A stretch of 52,750 nt of DNA from Streptomyces cellulosae (GTDB lineage Bacteria > Actinomycetota > Actinomycetes > Streptomycetales > Streptomycetaceae), in the NCBI RefSeq assembly GCF_000721105.1, contig NZ_JOEV01000049.1, positions 1 to 52,750 on the forward strand. The letters are read 5' to 3'. Shown here piece after piece: positions 8,366 through 17,115 of the stretch. A model generated the notes under the pieces. The model did not search any database. It was not told the origin of the DNA and saw only the letters and a program-made list of their open reading frames with translations. Every line of letters starts with the position of its first letter. Positions within the stretch are counted from its first letter, which is position 1. The position numbers were made by a program, and so were the translations under genes.

Positions 8366-9625
8366 TCAGGCGACCGTCCGCAGTCCGCCCCGGACCGTCG
8401 CGCCCGTCCCCCGCACCACCCGGTGCGCGCACGCCGCCGCCAGCAGCTCCCCCAACAGGTCCGGGTCGTCGATCTCCAGGCCGAGGAGGGACTCGATGCG
8501 TTCGAGGCGCTGGTAGAGGGACTGGCGGCCGATGTGGAGCAGGGCTGCCGTGCGGGTCGGGGAGCAGCCGTTGCGGAGGTGGACCTCCAGGGTGCGGACG
8601 AGGTCGCTGGGGTGGGCCGCCTCCCAGGCGAGCAGCGGGCCCAGGGCGTGCTGGACCAGCCCAGCCAGGCGCTCCCGGTTGGCGTCCACTCCGCCCCGGG
8701 TCAGCTCCCGCTCCAGCGCGAGGGCGCGGGAGGACGTGACCAGTGGGCCGTCCGGAACGCCCGGTTCGGCGGCCGGGACGGTCAGCGCCAGCTCCAGTGT
8801 CGTACGGGCCGCCCGCAGCGTGTCGCTCCAGCGCAGCCAGCCGCCGTCGGCGGTGACGGCGTGGCCGACGGCGACGGTGAGTCCGGGGTCGGCGGCGGTA
8901 CGGAAGGCGTCCTGGACGGTGCGGACGGGGTCGCCGGGGCGGTTGCCGTTCAGCGCGAGCAGCGCCAGGACGTCGCCGGGGAAGGCCGCCCGCAGGACGC
9001 CTGCTCCGCCGAGCAGCCGTACCGCCCGGTCCACCGTGGTCACGTCCCGGGTGCCGTGCAGGGACACACCGACCAGGCGGGCGCCGGGGCCGGGATGGAA
9101 CCCGGCCAGCGCCGACCTCGCCTCCACCTCCGGCTGGTTGAGCGCGCCCCGGTCCGCCAGGTCCGCCAGCAGGGCCGCCGTATGGTCGTCGCCCCACGGC
9201 CGGGCCACGGAGCGGCCCGACAGGCCCCGGGCCACGATCGCCCGGTTCGCGGCCTCGGTGATGCGAACGAAGGGCACGACCCGGCGCAGGGCGAGCAGGG
9301 GCAGGCCGAGCCGGCGGGCCTCGTCGGTCACCTCGGGCGGCATGCTCGGCAGGGCGCGGCCCACCTCCACGGCGAGCCCGGCCGCACCCCGGGCCGCCAG
9401 CTCGCGGACGTAGCGGCGGCGGACCTCCTCGTCGGCGTCGGTCAGTCCGAAGCCGTTGGTCAGGAGCAGTTCGCCGCCGTCCAGGAAGTTGGCGCCCTCG
9501 TACACCTCGCTGGAGTGGACCCAGCGCACAGGGCGGTCCAGGGCACCCTCTCCGGCGAGGAGCTCGGGCTCGGCGGCCCGTACCGGGTCGAGGTGCAGGA
9601 CTTCACGGAGGGTGAGTGCGGGCAC
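8366..9625 (-). CDS. PucR-family transcriptional regulator
   Basis: The start GTG at 9625 has GGAGG six bases upstream; an upstream ATG is possible but lacks a ribosome site. The 419-aa product has the N-terminal PucR domain (ALTLREVL, DRPVRWVHSSE, GGELLLTNGFGL). A central GGDEF-like region follows, then a C-terminal helix-turn-helix of the PucR_2 type (HPSDLVRTLEVHLRNG, RTAALLHIGRQSLYQRLERI). The family controls purine and amino-acid catabolism, usually in response to a catabolic intermediate. It is divergent from the deaminase/oxygenase pair, 100 bp apart start to start, and probably regulates it. Confidence 0.88.
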   Translation of the reverse strand: MPALTLREVLHLDPVRAAEPELLAGEGALDRPVRWVHSSEVYEGANFLDGGELLLTNGFGLTDADEEVRRRYVRELAARGAAGLAVEVGRALPSMPPEVTDEARRLGLPLLALRRVVPFVRITEAANRAIVARGLSGRSVARPWGDDHTAALLADLADRGALNQPEVEARSALAGFHPGPGARLVGVSLHGTRDVTTVDRAVRLLGGAGVLRAAFPGDVLALLALNGNRPGDPVRTVQDAFRTAADPGLTVAVGHAVTADGGWLRWSDTLRAARTTLELALTVPAAEPGVPDGPLVTSSRALALERELTRGGVDANRERLAGLVQHALGPLLAWEAAHPSDLVRTLEVHLRNGCSPTRTAALLHIGRQSLYQRLERIESLLGLEIDDPDLLGELLAAACAHRVVRGTGATVRGGLRTVA

Positions 9626-9725
9626 GGGCACCTCCAGGGGCGCTGACAGTTCGTCCGGCTGCGGGATGCCGGGAGAGTACTTTCCGCACGTTGCCCTCGT
9701 GTTTCGGCCACAGGAGAGTGAGGAC

Positions 9726-10193
9726 ATGGACCCTGTGGACCCAATGGATCAGGCGACGGCACGCACCTGGCTCGCCACCGCCGTGGCGGAGGCCCGCGCC
9801 GGTCTCGCCGAGGGCGGCATCCCGATCGGCGCCGCCCTCTACTCCCCCGACGGCACGCTCCTCGGCCGCGGCCACAACCGGCGCGTCCAGGACGACGACC
9901 CCTCCATGCACGCGGAGACGGCCGCCTTCCGGGCGGCGGGACGGCAGCGGTCGTATCGCGGTACGACGATGGTCACGACCCTCTCGCCGTGCTGGTACTG
10001 CTCCGGTCTGGTCCGCCAGTTCGGCATCTCCCGGGTCGTGATCGGCGAGGCGGCCACCTTCCACGGCGGGCACGACTGGCTGGCGGAGGCCGGCGTGGAG
10101 ATCGTCCTGCTCGACGATCCCGAGTGCGTCGCGATGATGCGCGACTTCATCAAGAACCATCCGGCACTGTGGAACGAGGACATCGGTGAGTAA
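9726..10193 (+). CDS. Yeast-type cytosine deaminase-like nucleobase deaminase
   Basis: The 155-aa product is almost the length of yeast cytosine deaminase. The zinc and catalytic residues fall at nearly the same numbers: H62 and E64 in MHAET, C89 and C92 in PCWYC. The family deaminates cytosine and analogues such as 5-methylcytosine, to uracil or thymine; guanine deaminases share the fold. The start has GGAG and GAGG upstream. The stop overlaps the next gene by 8 bp, so deaminase and oxygenase are coupled and probably act in one short pathway under the PucR regulator. Confidence 0.85.
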   Translation: MDPVDPMDQATARTWLATAVAEARAGLAEGGIPIGAALYSPDGTLLGRGHNRRVQDDDPSMHAETAAFRAAGRQRSYRGTTMVTTLSPCWYCSGLVRQFGISRVVIGEAATFHGGHDWLAEAGVEIVLLDDPECVAMMRDFIKNHPALWNEDIGE

Positions 10194-11151
10194 CCCGCGC
10201 ATTCCCACCATCGATCTGAAGCCCTGGCTCAGCGGCGACCCCGACGTCCGCGCCGGCATCGCCCGGACCGTCGACGAGGCCCTGCAGACCGCCGGGTTCC
10301 TGCTGGTCACCGGGCACGGGGTGGATCCGGTCCTGCGCTCCGGGATCCGGGAGGCCGCGCGGACGTTCTTCCGGCTTCCCGTCGAGGCGAAGCAGCCGTA
10401 CACCGCGAAGGTCGGCGGGCGCGGCTGGCTCGGGCCGGGCGCGGAGGCGAACGGCTACTCGGAGGGCACCGAGACCCCGCCCGACCTGAAGGAGTCGTTG
10501 ACCTTCGCGACGCACGAGCCGTTCGACGACCCGGACGTCAACGCCGAGTGGTACGCGCCGAACGTGTGGCCCGCCCAGGTGCCTGAGCTGCGGGTGCTGT
10601 GCGAGGAGTACCTGGCCCGGATGGCGGATCTGGAGAAGGAGCTGCTGTCCCTGCTCGGCGAGGCGCTCGGGCTCGGAGCCGGCTTCTTCTCCCGGCACAT
10701 GGACCATCCGACCTACGGCTTCAACATCAACTGGTACCCCGGCACCGAGATCGTCGGCGAGCCCGAGCCCGGCCAGTTCCGGATCGGCCCGCACACCGAC
10801 TTCGGCACGGTGACGATCCTCGACCGTCAGGCCGGCAAGGGCGGCCTGCAGGTGTACACGGACGAGGGCGGCTGGGAGGACGCACCTCACGACCCGGACG
10901 CCTTCACGATCAACGTCGGCGACCTGTTGGCCCGCTGGACCGGCGACCGGTGGCGGTCGGGACGGCACCGGGTGCTCCCTCCGCCTGCCGACGCGCCCGC
11001 CGAGGAGCTGATGTCCCTCGTCTACTTCGGCGAGTGCACCCCGGGAACCCGCGTGGAGTCCATCCCCGCGCCGGTGGGACGGGTGGCGTACGAACCCGTC
11101 GACTCGCACGCCTATCTGCGGGCGAAGCTGGACTCCATCACGGTGGGCTGA
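10186..11151 (+). CDS. Isopenicillin-N-synthase-like Fe(II) oxygenase
   Basis: The 321-aa product has an N-terminal DIOX_N domain (AGFLLVTGHGVD near residue 40) and a C-terminal double-stranded beta-helix. The iron triad is H203, D205 (HTD) and H261 (GRHRV). The Arg-x-Ser that usually binds 2-oxoglutarate after the last His reads Leu-Met-Ser at 275-277, so co-substrate use may differ. Relatives include thymine-7-hydroxylase, xanthine dioxygenase and flavonoid or hormone oxygenases. Because it overlaps a cytosine-deaminase-type gene by 8 bp, oxidation of a nucleobase such as thymine is a reasonable inference, not a demonstration. Confidence 0.82.
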   Translation: MSNPRIPTIDLKPWLSGDPDVRAGIARTVDEALQTAGFLLVTGHGVDPVLRSGIREAARTFFRLPVEAKQPYTAKVGGRGWLGPGAEANGYSEGTETPPDLKESLTFATHEPFDDPDVNAEWYAPNVWPAQVPELRVLCEEYLARMADLEKELLSLLGEALGLGAGFFSRHMDHPTYGFNINWYPGTEIVGEPEPGQFRIGPHTDFGTVTILDRQAGKGGLQVYTDEGGWEDAPHDPDAFTINVGDLLARWTGDRWRSGRHRVLPPPADAPAEELMSLVYFGECTPGTRVESIPAPVGRVAYEPVDSHAYLRAKLDSITVG

Positions 11152-11171
11152 CGGCGCGGTACGGCCCACAG

Positions 11172-11223
11172 GGCGAAGGCCGGTTCCCGTGACCCGGGTG
11201 GGTCACGGGAACCGGCCTTCGCC
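11172..11223. terminator. Perfect 24-bp hairpin, bidirectional terminator
   Basis: Arms 11172-11195 and 11200-11223 are exact reverse complements with a 4-base loop. It lies between the convergent oxygenase gene and ccsB. There is no long T tract, which is usual in Streptomyces. Confidence 0.85.
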
Positions 11224-11239
11224 GTGAGGTGCCCGGCTG

Positions 11240-12322
11240 TCAGACCCCGGCGTACGAGTGCATGCCGCCGACGAAGATGTTGACGCCGTAGTAGTTGAAC
11301 AGCCAGCAGGCGAACGCGGTCAGGGCCAGGTAGGCGGCCTTGCGGCCCTTCCAGCCGGCCGTGGCGCGGGCGTGCAGGTAGCAGGCGTAGGCGACCCAGG
11401 TGATGAACGCCCAGGTCTCCTTGGGGTCCCAGCCCCAGTAGCGGCCCCACGCGTCGCCCGCCCAGATCGCGCCCGCGATGATCGTGAAGGTCCACAGCGG
11501 GAAGACGGCCGCGTTGACGCGGTAGGAGAACTTGTCCAGCGACGCCGAGGACGGCAGCCGCTCCAGGAACGACGTGGCGAAGGTGCCGGGGGTGCCGCCG
11601 TTCGCGAGCTTGTTCTCGTACGAGTCCTTGAACAGGTAGAGGATCGTGGTGACGGCGCCCACGTAGAAGACCGCGCCGCACAGGATCGCGGTGGACACGT
11701 GGATGTACAGCCAGTACGAGTGGAGGGCGGGAACCAACTGGTCGCTGGCGGTGTACAAGACAGTGACGGCGATGCCGAGATCGAGGAGGACCGTCGTGAT
11801 CAGGAACAGCCCGAGCCAGCGCACGTTCTTCCGCAGCGCGAGCAGCGCCAGGTACACGCCGACGGCCACGGTGGAGAAGGTGATGTTGAACTCGTACATG
11901 TTGCCCCACGGCGCCCGCTGCACCGAGAGCGCCCGCGCGAGCACACCGCCGAGCTCGATCAGGAAGGCGAGGACGGTGAGGGAGACGGCGATACGGCCGT
12001 AGAGGTCGCCCTGCTCGTCCCCGCCGTGCGCCCCGGGCCCGTCGGGCACGTCCCGCGCACCCGCCGCGGCCCGTACGACGACCTTGGGACGTTCCATCAC
12101 GGCGGTGCCGCCGGCGTTCTTCACCGTCACGGCCGGCGCCTGCGCCTTGCCGGCCGCGTCGCCGGTGAGCGCGGCGGCGGTGCGGCCGATCTTGCTGCGG
12201 CTGCCGAAGATCCATTCGGTGATGTAGGCGAAGAAGGCGAGCGTGTAGACGGCCATCGCGGCATAGATCAGCGTGTTGCTGAGGTGCGCGAGGTTTTCGT
12301 TCGTTGCGGCGGCGAGAGTCAT
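11240..12322 (-). CDS. ccsB: CcsB/ResC cytochrome c biogenesis membrane protein
   Basis: The 360-aa multi-spanning protein carries the haem-handling motif WGRYWGWDPKETWAFITW near residue 300, with conserved His in the flanking loops. With ResB it forms the System II synthase that exports haem and ligates it to apocytochrome c outside the membrane. A hydrophobic N-terminal helix is followed by an unusually long hydrophilic insert (residues about 50-100). The start overlaps the resB stop (ATGA). It is last in the operon, directly before the 24-bp hairpin. Confidence 0.93.
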   Translation of the reverse strand: MTLAAATNENLAHLSNTLIYAAMAVYTLAFFAYITEWIFGSRSKIGRTAAALTGDAAGKAQAPAVTVKNAGGTAVMERPKVVVRAAAGARDVPDGPGAHGGDEQGDLYGRIAVSLTVLAFLIELGGVLARALSVQRAPWGNMYEFNITFSTVAVGVYLALLALRKNVRWLGLFLITTVLLDLGIAVTVLYTASDQLVPALHSYWLYIHVSTAILCGAVFYVGAVTTILYLFKDSYENKLANGGTPGTFATSFLERLPSSASLDKFSYRVNAAVFPLWTFTIIAGAIWAGDAWGRYWGWDPKETWAFITWVAYACYLHARATAGWKGRKAAYLALTAFACWLFNYYGVNIFVGGMHSYAGV

Positions 12323-14058
12323 GTCGTCTCAGCCCCTTCAGCAGGTACGGCGTCGGAGTCGGGGGTGGCGGTGTCGTCAGGGGTGTCTTCGGAAAGGTCT
12401 TGTGGATCAGGGGCGCCCGGTGCCTGGTCGTACAGGATCCCGGCGAGGGTGCCGAGTTCCTCGGGCACCTTGGCGGACTCGCTGCGGCCGAGGCCCGCCA
12501 TCTCGACGACGGTGACGCCGTCGTCGCCCTTCGCCGCCCGCACCCACACGCGGCGGCGCTGGATGAACAGGGAACCGGCCAGACCGAAGATGGCGGTGAC
12601 CGCGCCGCCGAGCGCCCAGCCGGCACCGGGCTGGCGGGTGACCTGGAAGTTCGCCCACTCCTTGATCCCCTTCTCGAAGGTGACCGAGCCGGCGCCGTTC
12701 GGGAGCTGCATGGTCTGCCCGGGCCTGAGGTTCTTCCGCAGCTGCTGGCCCTTGGAGTCCTTGAACCCCTTCAGGTTGGTCTTGTCGAGCTGGTACACGC
12801 TCTGCGGGATGCCCGCGTCGACCCCGAGGTCGCCGTGGTAGGCCTCCAGGTTGAGCACCGGATTCGTCAGCGCGGGGAACTGCGAGACCACCGAGGTGCC
12901 GCCGCCGTAGGTCGGCAGGAACGCGGCCTGGAAGCCGAGCTGTTCCTTCTGCCCCTTGGCGTTGCGGTAGCCGTCCATGACCTTGATCGCGCCGGTGGAG
13001 GTGACATTGGAGTCGAGCGGCAGCAGCGGTACGGCGTCGCTGAAGACGACGTTGCCCTTGCCGTCGCGGACGGTGATGACGGGCGCGTAGCCGTGGGCGG
13101 TGAGGTAGACCTTCGAGTCGCCGATCACGAGCGGCTCGTTGACCTTGATGGTGGTCTTCTTCGCCTTGCCGTAGGCGCCGACGCTGTAGTTGACGGCCGC
13201 CTGGTAGGTGCGCGGGGTGCCCCGGTTCGGGCCGGACGTCTCGTAGGTGCCGGTGAACTTGTCCAGGTTGAAGCTGAACGGGTCCAGGTCGTCCTGGGTG
13301 AAGAGGTTGCCGGACTTGAAGTCGTCGTACTGCGTGAGGACGTTGGAGAACCCGCCACCCTCGACGATCAGCTTGTTGCCCTCGGACTTGAACAACTGGC
13401 CCCAGGCGAAGGCGACCAGCATCACCACCAGCGCGATGTGGAAGGCGAGGTTGCCGAACTCCCGCAGATAGCCCTTCTCGGCGGCGACCGCGTCCCCGGC
13501 GACATGAGCCCGGAAGCGGCGCTTCTTCAGCAGGGTGAGCGCGGCCTCACGGACCTGCTCCGGCTCGGCCCCGGTGCGCCAGGTGGTGTACGCGGGCAGC
13601 CGGGTCAGGCGCCGGGGCGCACCCGGCGGGCGGCCGCGCAACTGGCCCACGAACTGCCAGCTGCGGGGCACGATGCAGCCGATGAGGGAGACGAACAGCA
13701 GGATGTAGATCGCCGAGAACCACACCGAGCTGTAGACGTGGAAGAGCCCGAGCTTGTCGTAGACGGGCCCGAGGATGGTGTGGTTCTGCTGGAAGTCGGC
13801 GACCTTCGTCGCGTCGGTCCCGGACTGCGGGATCAGCGAACCGGGGATCGCGCCGAGCGACAGCAGCAGGAGCAGGAGCAGTGCGACCCGCATCGAGGTG
13901 AGCTGACGCCAGAACCAGCGGGCCCATCCGATGACGCCCAGGGTCGGCAGGTTGGGGGCGTCCTCCTGGGGGGCGGTGGAGAGCTGGGAGCCGGCCGCGC
14001 CGAGGTCCTGGTCCTCGGCCCGCTGGGAGGCGGTGTCGGGCGGTGTGGTCTTGCTCAT
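12319..14058 (-). CDS. resB: ResB-like cytochrome c biogenesis protein
   Basis: The 579-aa product has three N-terminal membrane helices (MRVALLLLLLLSLGAIPGS near 55, AIYILLFVSLIGCIVPRSW near 120, NLAFHIALVVMLVAFAWG near 210), a large extracytoplasmic domain, and a final helix near 500 followed by the cytoplasmic RRRVWVRA segment. This is the standard ResB/Ccs1 layout. It works with CcsB in haem delivery and ligation. The acidic, proline-rich tail is typical of actinobacterial members. The gene starts 3 bp after the ccdA stop and ends overlapping ccsB. Confidence 0.93.
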   Translation of the reverse strand: MSKTTPPDTASQRAEDQDLGAAGSQLSTAPQEDAPNLPTLGVIGWARWFWRQLTSMRVALLLLLLLSLGAIPGSLIPQSGTDATKVADFQQNHTILGPVYDKLGLFHVYSSVWFSAIYILLFVSLIGCIVPRSWQFVGQLRGRPPGAPRRLTRLPAYTTWRTGAEPEQVREAALTLLKKRRFRAHVAGDAVAAEKGYLREFGNLAFHIALVVMLVAFAWGQLFKSEGNKLIVEGGGFSNVLTQYDDFKSGNLFTQDDLDPFSFNLDKFTGTYETSGPNRGTPRTYQAAVNYSVGAYGKAKKTTIKVNEPLVIGDSKVYLTAHGYAPVITVRDGKGNVVFSDAVPLLPLDSNVTSTGAIKVMDGYRNAKGQKEQLGFQAAFLPTYGGGTSVVSQFPALTNPVLNLEAYHGDLGVDAGIPQSVYQLDKTNLKGFKDSKGQQLRKNLRPGQTMQLPNGAGSVTFEKGIKEWANFQVTRQPGAGWALGGAVTAIFGLAGSLFIQRRRVWVRAAKGDDGVTVVEMAGLGRSESAKVPEELGTLAGILYDQAPGAPDPQDLSEDTPDDTATPDSDAVPAEGAETT

Positions 14059-14061
14059 CGA

Positions 14062-14832
14062 TCAGATCCCCACAGTGAAGCCGTTGGACCAGGTCTGCAT
14101 CTCCTGCACGATGCTGTCCCACGCCCCGGTCAGCAGCAGCAGGCCGGTCGCGATCATCATGCCGCCACCGATCCGCATGACCCAGACGTAGTGGCGCTTG
14201 ACCCAGCCGAAAGCCCCGAGGGCCCTGCGGAAGGCGACCGCGGCCAGCACGAACGGTATGCCCAGACCGAGGCAGTACGCGACGGTCAGTATGGCCCCAC
14301 GGCCCGCGCTCCCCTGGTCCTGGGACAGGATCAGCACGGAGGACAGGGTCGGACCGATGCACGGGGTCCAGCCGATGCCGAACATCGCGCCGAGGAACGG
14401 GGCACCGATCAGCCCGGTCGTGGGCCGCTTGTGGAGACGGAACTCACGCTGGCTCATCCAGGGCATCAGCCCCATGAAGAAGCCACCCATGAGGATCATG
14501 AGCACGCCCAGCACCTTGGACGTGACGCCCTTCTGGTCCTGGAGCGTGTTGCCGAAGTACCCGAACAGGGCTCCACTGGACACGAAGACGGCGGTGAAGC
14601 CGAGCACGAAGAGCGAGGCGCCCGCGACCATCCGCCCGCGCCGGGCCTCGGCCAGGTCGGTGCCGGCGACACCGGTGACATACGAGAGATAGCCGGGGAC
14701 GAGCGGCAGGACGCACGGGGAGAAGAAGGAGACGAGGCCGCCGAGCAGCGCGATGGGCAGGGCCACCAGCAGGGCGCCGTTGAGCACCGTGCCGTTGAGT
14801 CCCTCCGCGGCGAGCGTGGACGCTGTGGTCAC
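14062..14832 (-). CDS. ccdA: CcdA thiol-disulfide transmembrane reductase
   Basis: The 256-aa product has six hydrophobic helices and both redox cysteines in their family contexts: FSPCVLPLVPGY near residue 38 and GWTPCIGPTL near 155. CcdA passes electrons from cytoplasmic thioredoxin across the membrane to ResA, keeping apocytochrome cysteines reduced for haem attachment. The GTG start lies one base after the resA stop, so the two are cotranslated. Confidence 0.94.
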   Translation of the reverse strand: MTTASTLAAEGLNGTVLNGALLVALPIALLGGLVSFFSPCVLPLVPGYLSYVTGVAGTDLAEARRGRMVAGASLFVLGFTAVFVSSGALFGYFGNTLQDQKGVTSKVLGVLMILMGGFFMGLMPWMSQREFRLHKRPTTGLIGAPFLGAMFGIGWTPCIGPTLSSVLILSQDQGSAGRGAILTVAYCLGLGIPFVLAAVAFRRALGAFGWVKRHYVWVMRIGGGMMIATGLLLLTGAWDSIVQEMQTWSNGFTVGI

Positions 14833-14833
14833 G

Positions 14834-15442
14834 TCACTTCTCCGCGAGGACCGGCTTGAGCATGGCCCGCAGCTTCTCCTCGCTGAGTGCCTGCAGGGTG
14901 CGCGCGGCGATCTTGCCCTCGCGGTCGATGATCAGCGTCGACGGGATGGCCTGCGGGTTGAGCGTGCCCTTCTTGAAGCGGAGCATCAGCTTGCCGGTCG
15001 GGTCGTAGAGACTCGGGTAGCTGACGCCGAACTCCTTCTCGAAGGCCTTGGCCAGAGAGACCCGGGCGTCGCGGGTGTTGATGCCGACGAACTCCACGCC
15101 CTGGTCTTTTACGTCCCGGTAGACCGTCTCCAGGTTCTTCGCCTCGGCACGGCAGGGCGGACACCAGGAGCCCCACACGTTGAGAACGACGACCTTGCCC
15201 TTGAAGTCGGCGACGTCCACCTGACCGCCGTCGACGGTCTTGCCGGACAGCTCGGGGACGTCGGCCCGCTCGCCCTTCTCGACGGTGGCGACACCGTCGG
15301 CCCCCGTGACGAAGTTGGTGTTGCCGCCGCCGCCCGAGGTGCCGCCCGAGCTGCAGGAGGTCAGGGTCAGCGCGGCGGCCACGGCACCGGCGGTGAGCAG
15401 GGTGGCGCGGACACGGGTGCGACTACGGCTGGCGGCACTCAT
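14834..15442 (-). CDS. resA: ResA-like thioredoxin lipoprotein
   Basis: The 202-aa product has a lipoprotein signal (LTSC lipobox, Cys near residue 30), a Gly/Ser linker, and a TlpA/AhpC-type thioredoxin fold with VWGSWCPPCRAE and the cis-Pro segment QAIPSTLIID. It reduces apocytochrome c thiols on the outer face using electrons from CcdA. It is the first gene of the resA-ccdA-resB-ccsB operon, so the promoter should lie just upstream, in 15443-15500. Confidence 0.94.
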   Translation of the reverse strand: MSAASRSRTRVRATLLTAGAVAAALTLTSCSSGGTSGGGGNTNFVTGADGVATVEKGERADVPELSGKTVDGGQVDVADFKGKVVVLNVWGSWCPPCRAEAKNLETVYRDVKDQGVEFVGINTRDARVSLAKAFEKEFGVSYPSLYDPTGKLMLRFKKGTLNPQAIPSTLIIDREGKIAARTLQALSEEKLRAMLKPVLAEK

Positions 15443-15504
15443 GTGAAAAGTTTCGCATGTCCGTTCCGGGGATCTTGCGCACCCCCCTTACGGACGGAAA
15501 CCCG

Positions 15505-15635
15505 CATTTCAGGCGGCGTTCGCGGAGGTCTCGGGCGGCCTCTCCGGCGGCCTGTCCGACGGTCTCTCCAGCGGTCTCGCCTGCGGCGTTCCCGTCAGGC
15601 CTTTCCGTCGGCCTTTCCCTCGGCCTTCCCGGAAG
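15505..15635. repeat. Degenerate short tandem repeats (GGCCTnTCC-like)
   Basis: Imperfect 12-bp units resembling GGCCTTTCCCTC and GGTCTCTCCAGC follow one another from the intergenic stretch into the 3' end of the deacetylase-like gene. There they encode a Lys/Gly/Ala/Glu-rich tail (GKAEGKADGKA). This looks like slippage-prone simple sequence extending the gene's end. Confidence 0.6.
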
Positions 15636-16929
15636 CCGTCGAGCCGCTCGGCGGCGTGGCCCTCAGGAACTCCTTCCAGCCCCCGGCGGGCTGCTGGCCG
15701 ACGTCCAGCGTACGGAGCTTGGCGAGCACCTCGGGCTTCTGTACGTCCATCCAGTCCACGAACTGCCGGAAGGAGACCAGGCGTACGTCCTGGCCCTTCT
15801 CCTTCTCCCGCGCGATGTACTTGAAGGCTTCCTCGACGGCGTCCATGTAGATGCCGCCGTTCCAGTGCTCGAAGTGGTTGCCGACAAAGAAGGGTGCGCG
15901 ATTTGTCTCGTATGCCCGCTTGAATCCCTGTATGTACGCCTGCGAGGACTGCTTCCGCCAGGCCGGGTAGTTGTAGGCGGGCGCGTTGGTGGAGTTGAGC
16001 GACTGGTTGGCGAGCATGTTGTAGTCCATCGAGAGAACCTCGAAGCCACGGCCGGGGAAAGGTATCTGCTGAAGCGGCAGATCCCAGATCCCCTGCTTCT
16101 TGTCCGGCCACACCTGACGGCCGCCCGGCGAGGAGGCGTCGTAGCGCCAGCCGAGCGCGCGGGCCGTGGGCAGCAGGTTGTCCTGGCCGAGCAGACAGGG
16201 CGTACGGGCGCCGACGAGCTCCTTGTCGTAGTCGAAGGGCAGCGACGGCAGGTCGGTCCAGCCGGTGTTGGTCCGCCACTCCTTCACGAACGACTTCGCC
16301 TGGTCGATCTCGCTGCGCCACTGCTGGGGCGTCCAGTTGCCGACCGTGCCGTGGCCGGAGCAGAAGTGCCCGTTGAAGTGGGTGCCTATCTCGTGCCCTT
16401 CGAGCCAGGCCCGCCGGACGTTGGTCAGCGTCGCCTTGACATGCCCGTCGGTGAGGTAGCCGATGTCGGAGGCGCCGCGCGGGTTGTTCGGCGGGTGGTA
16501 GAGCCGCTTCTTCGACTCGGGCAGCAGATACAGCCCGGACAGGAAGAAGGTCATGCCCGCCTCGTACTCCTTGGCGAGGTCCAGGAAGCGCGGGAAGAGG
16601 CCGTTGCCGACCTCGCCGGCCCCGTCCCAGGAGAAGATCACGAACTGCGGCGGGGTCTGCCCCGGCTCCAGGGGTTCGGGCTTTCCCGGCTGGCGGGGCT
16701 GCTTGCCGGTGACGGAGGTGGAGCCGTCACCTATGGGCCGGGCGGTGGGCTTGGGCTTGCCGCTGGGACGGTCATCGCCCTTACCGGACCCGGAACCTCC
16801 GCCATGGTTCGTCCCGTCCGACGACGTGAGGCTCCCACAACCGCCCAGTCCTACAGCGGCCGCGGCGCCCGCGCCGAGGCCGAGTATTCCCCTGCGGGAG
16901 AGAGCGCGCATGGCATCCCCGTTCGTCAT
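15595..16929 (-). CDS. Tat-type lipoprotein with polysaccharide-deacetylase-like fold
   Basis: The 444-aa product starts at the ATG at 16929, which has GGAG in front. The signal contains SRRGILGLG and a hydrophobic stretch ending GLGGC, so it is both twin-arginine and lipoprotein-like. A Ser/Gly/Lys linker precedes the catalytic-like domain: FVIFSWDGAGEVGNG near residue 95, where deacetylases have the TFDDG metal Asp, then EIGTHFNGHFC near 175. The His-x3-His pattern is retained, but only one Asp of the usual Asp-Asp pair is evident. It probably acts on cell-wall or extracellular glycans, or is a non-catalytic relative. It follows the histidine phosphatase gene on the same strand after a 186-bp gap. 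Confidence 0.75.
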   Translation of the reverse strand: MTNGDAMRALSRRGILGLGAGAAAAVGLGGCGSLTSSDGTNHGGGSGSGKGDDRPSGKPKPTARPIGDGSTSVTGKQPRQPGKPEPLEPGQTPPQFVIFSWDGAGEVGNGLFPRFLDLAKEYEAGMTFFLSGLYLLPESKKRLYHPPNNPRGASDIGYLTDGHVKATLTNVRRAWLEGHEIGTHFNGHFCSGHGTVGNWTPQQWRSEIDQAKSFVKEWRTNTGWTDLPSLPFDYDKELVGARTPCLLGQDNLLPTARALGWRYDASSPGGRQVWPDKKQGIWDLPLQQIPFPGRGFEVLSMDYNMLANQSLNSTNAPAYNYPAWRKQSSQAYIQGFKRAYETNRAPFFVGNHFEHWNGGIYMDAVEEAFKYIAREKEKGQDVRLVSFRQFVDWMDVQKPEVLAKLRTLDVGQQPAGGWKEFLRATPPSGSTASGKAEGKADGKA

Positions 16930-17115
16930 GTTCTCCGGTGGTGGTCACCCAGTGAGAGGAGGCGACGAACGGGGAGGTTCCTGCGATTCTTACGGTTTTC
17001 GTAACAGAGCCATCCGGAAAGGGCTTACCGCCCGAGGCGGAGGTCCCCCTCCTCCGGACTCACGCACCCGGACTCACGCACCCGGACTCACGCCCCGCGG
17101 ATCAGGCTCCGGGGG

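Noticed and set aside
8390..9650. Long plus-strand frames opposite the PucR gene
   Set aside because: Composition-driven antisense frames; the minus strand holds a complete PucR-family protein.
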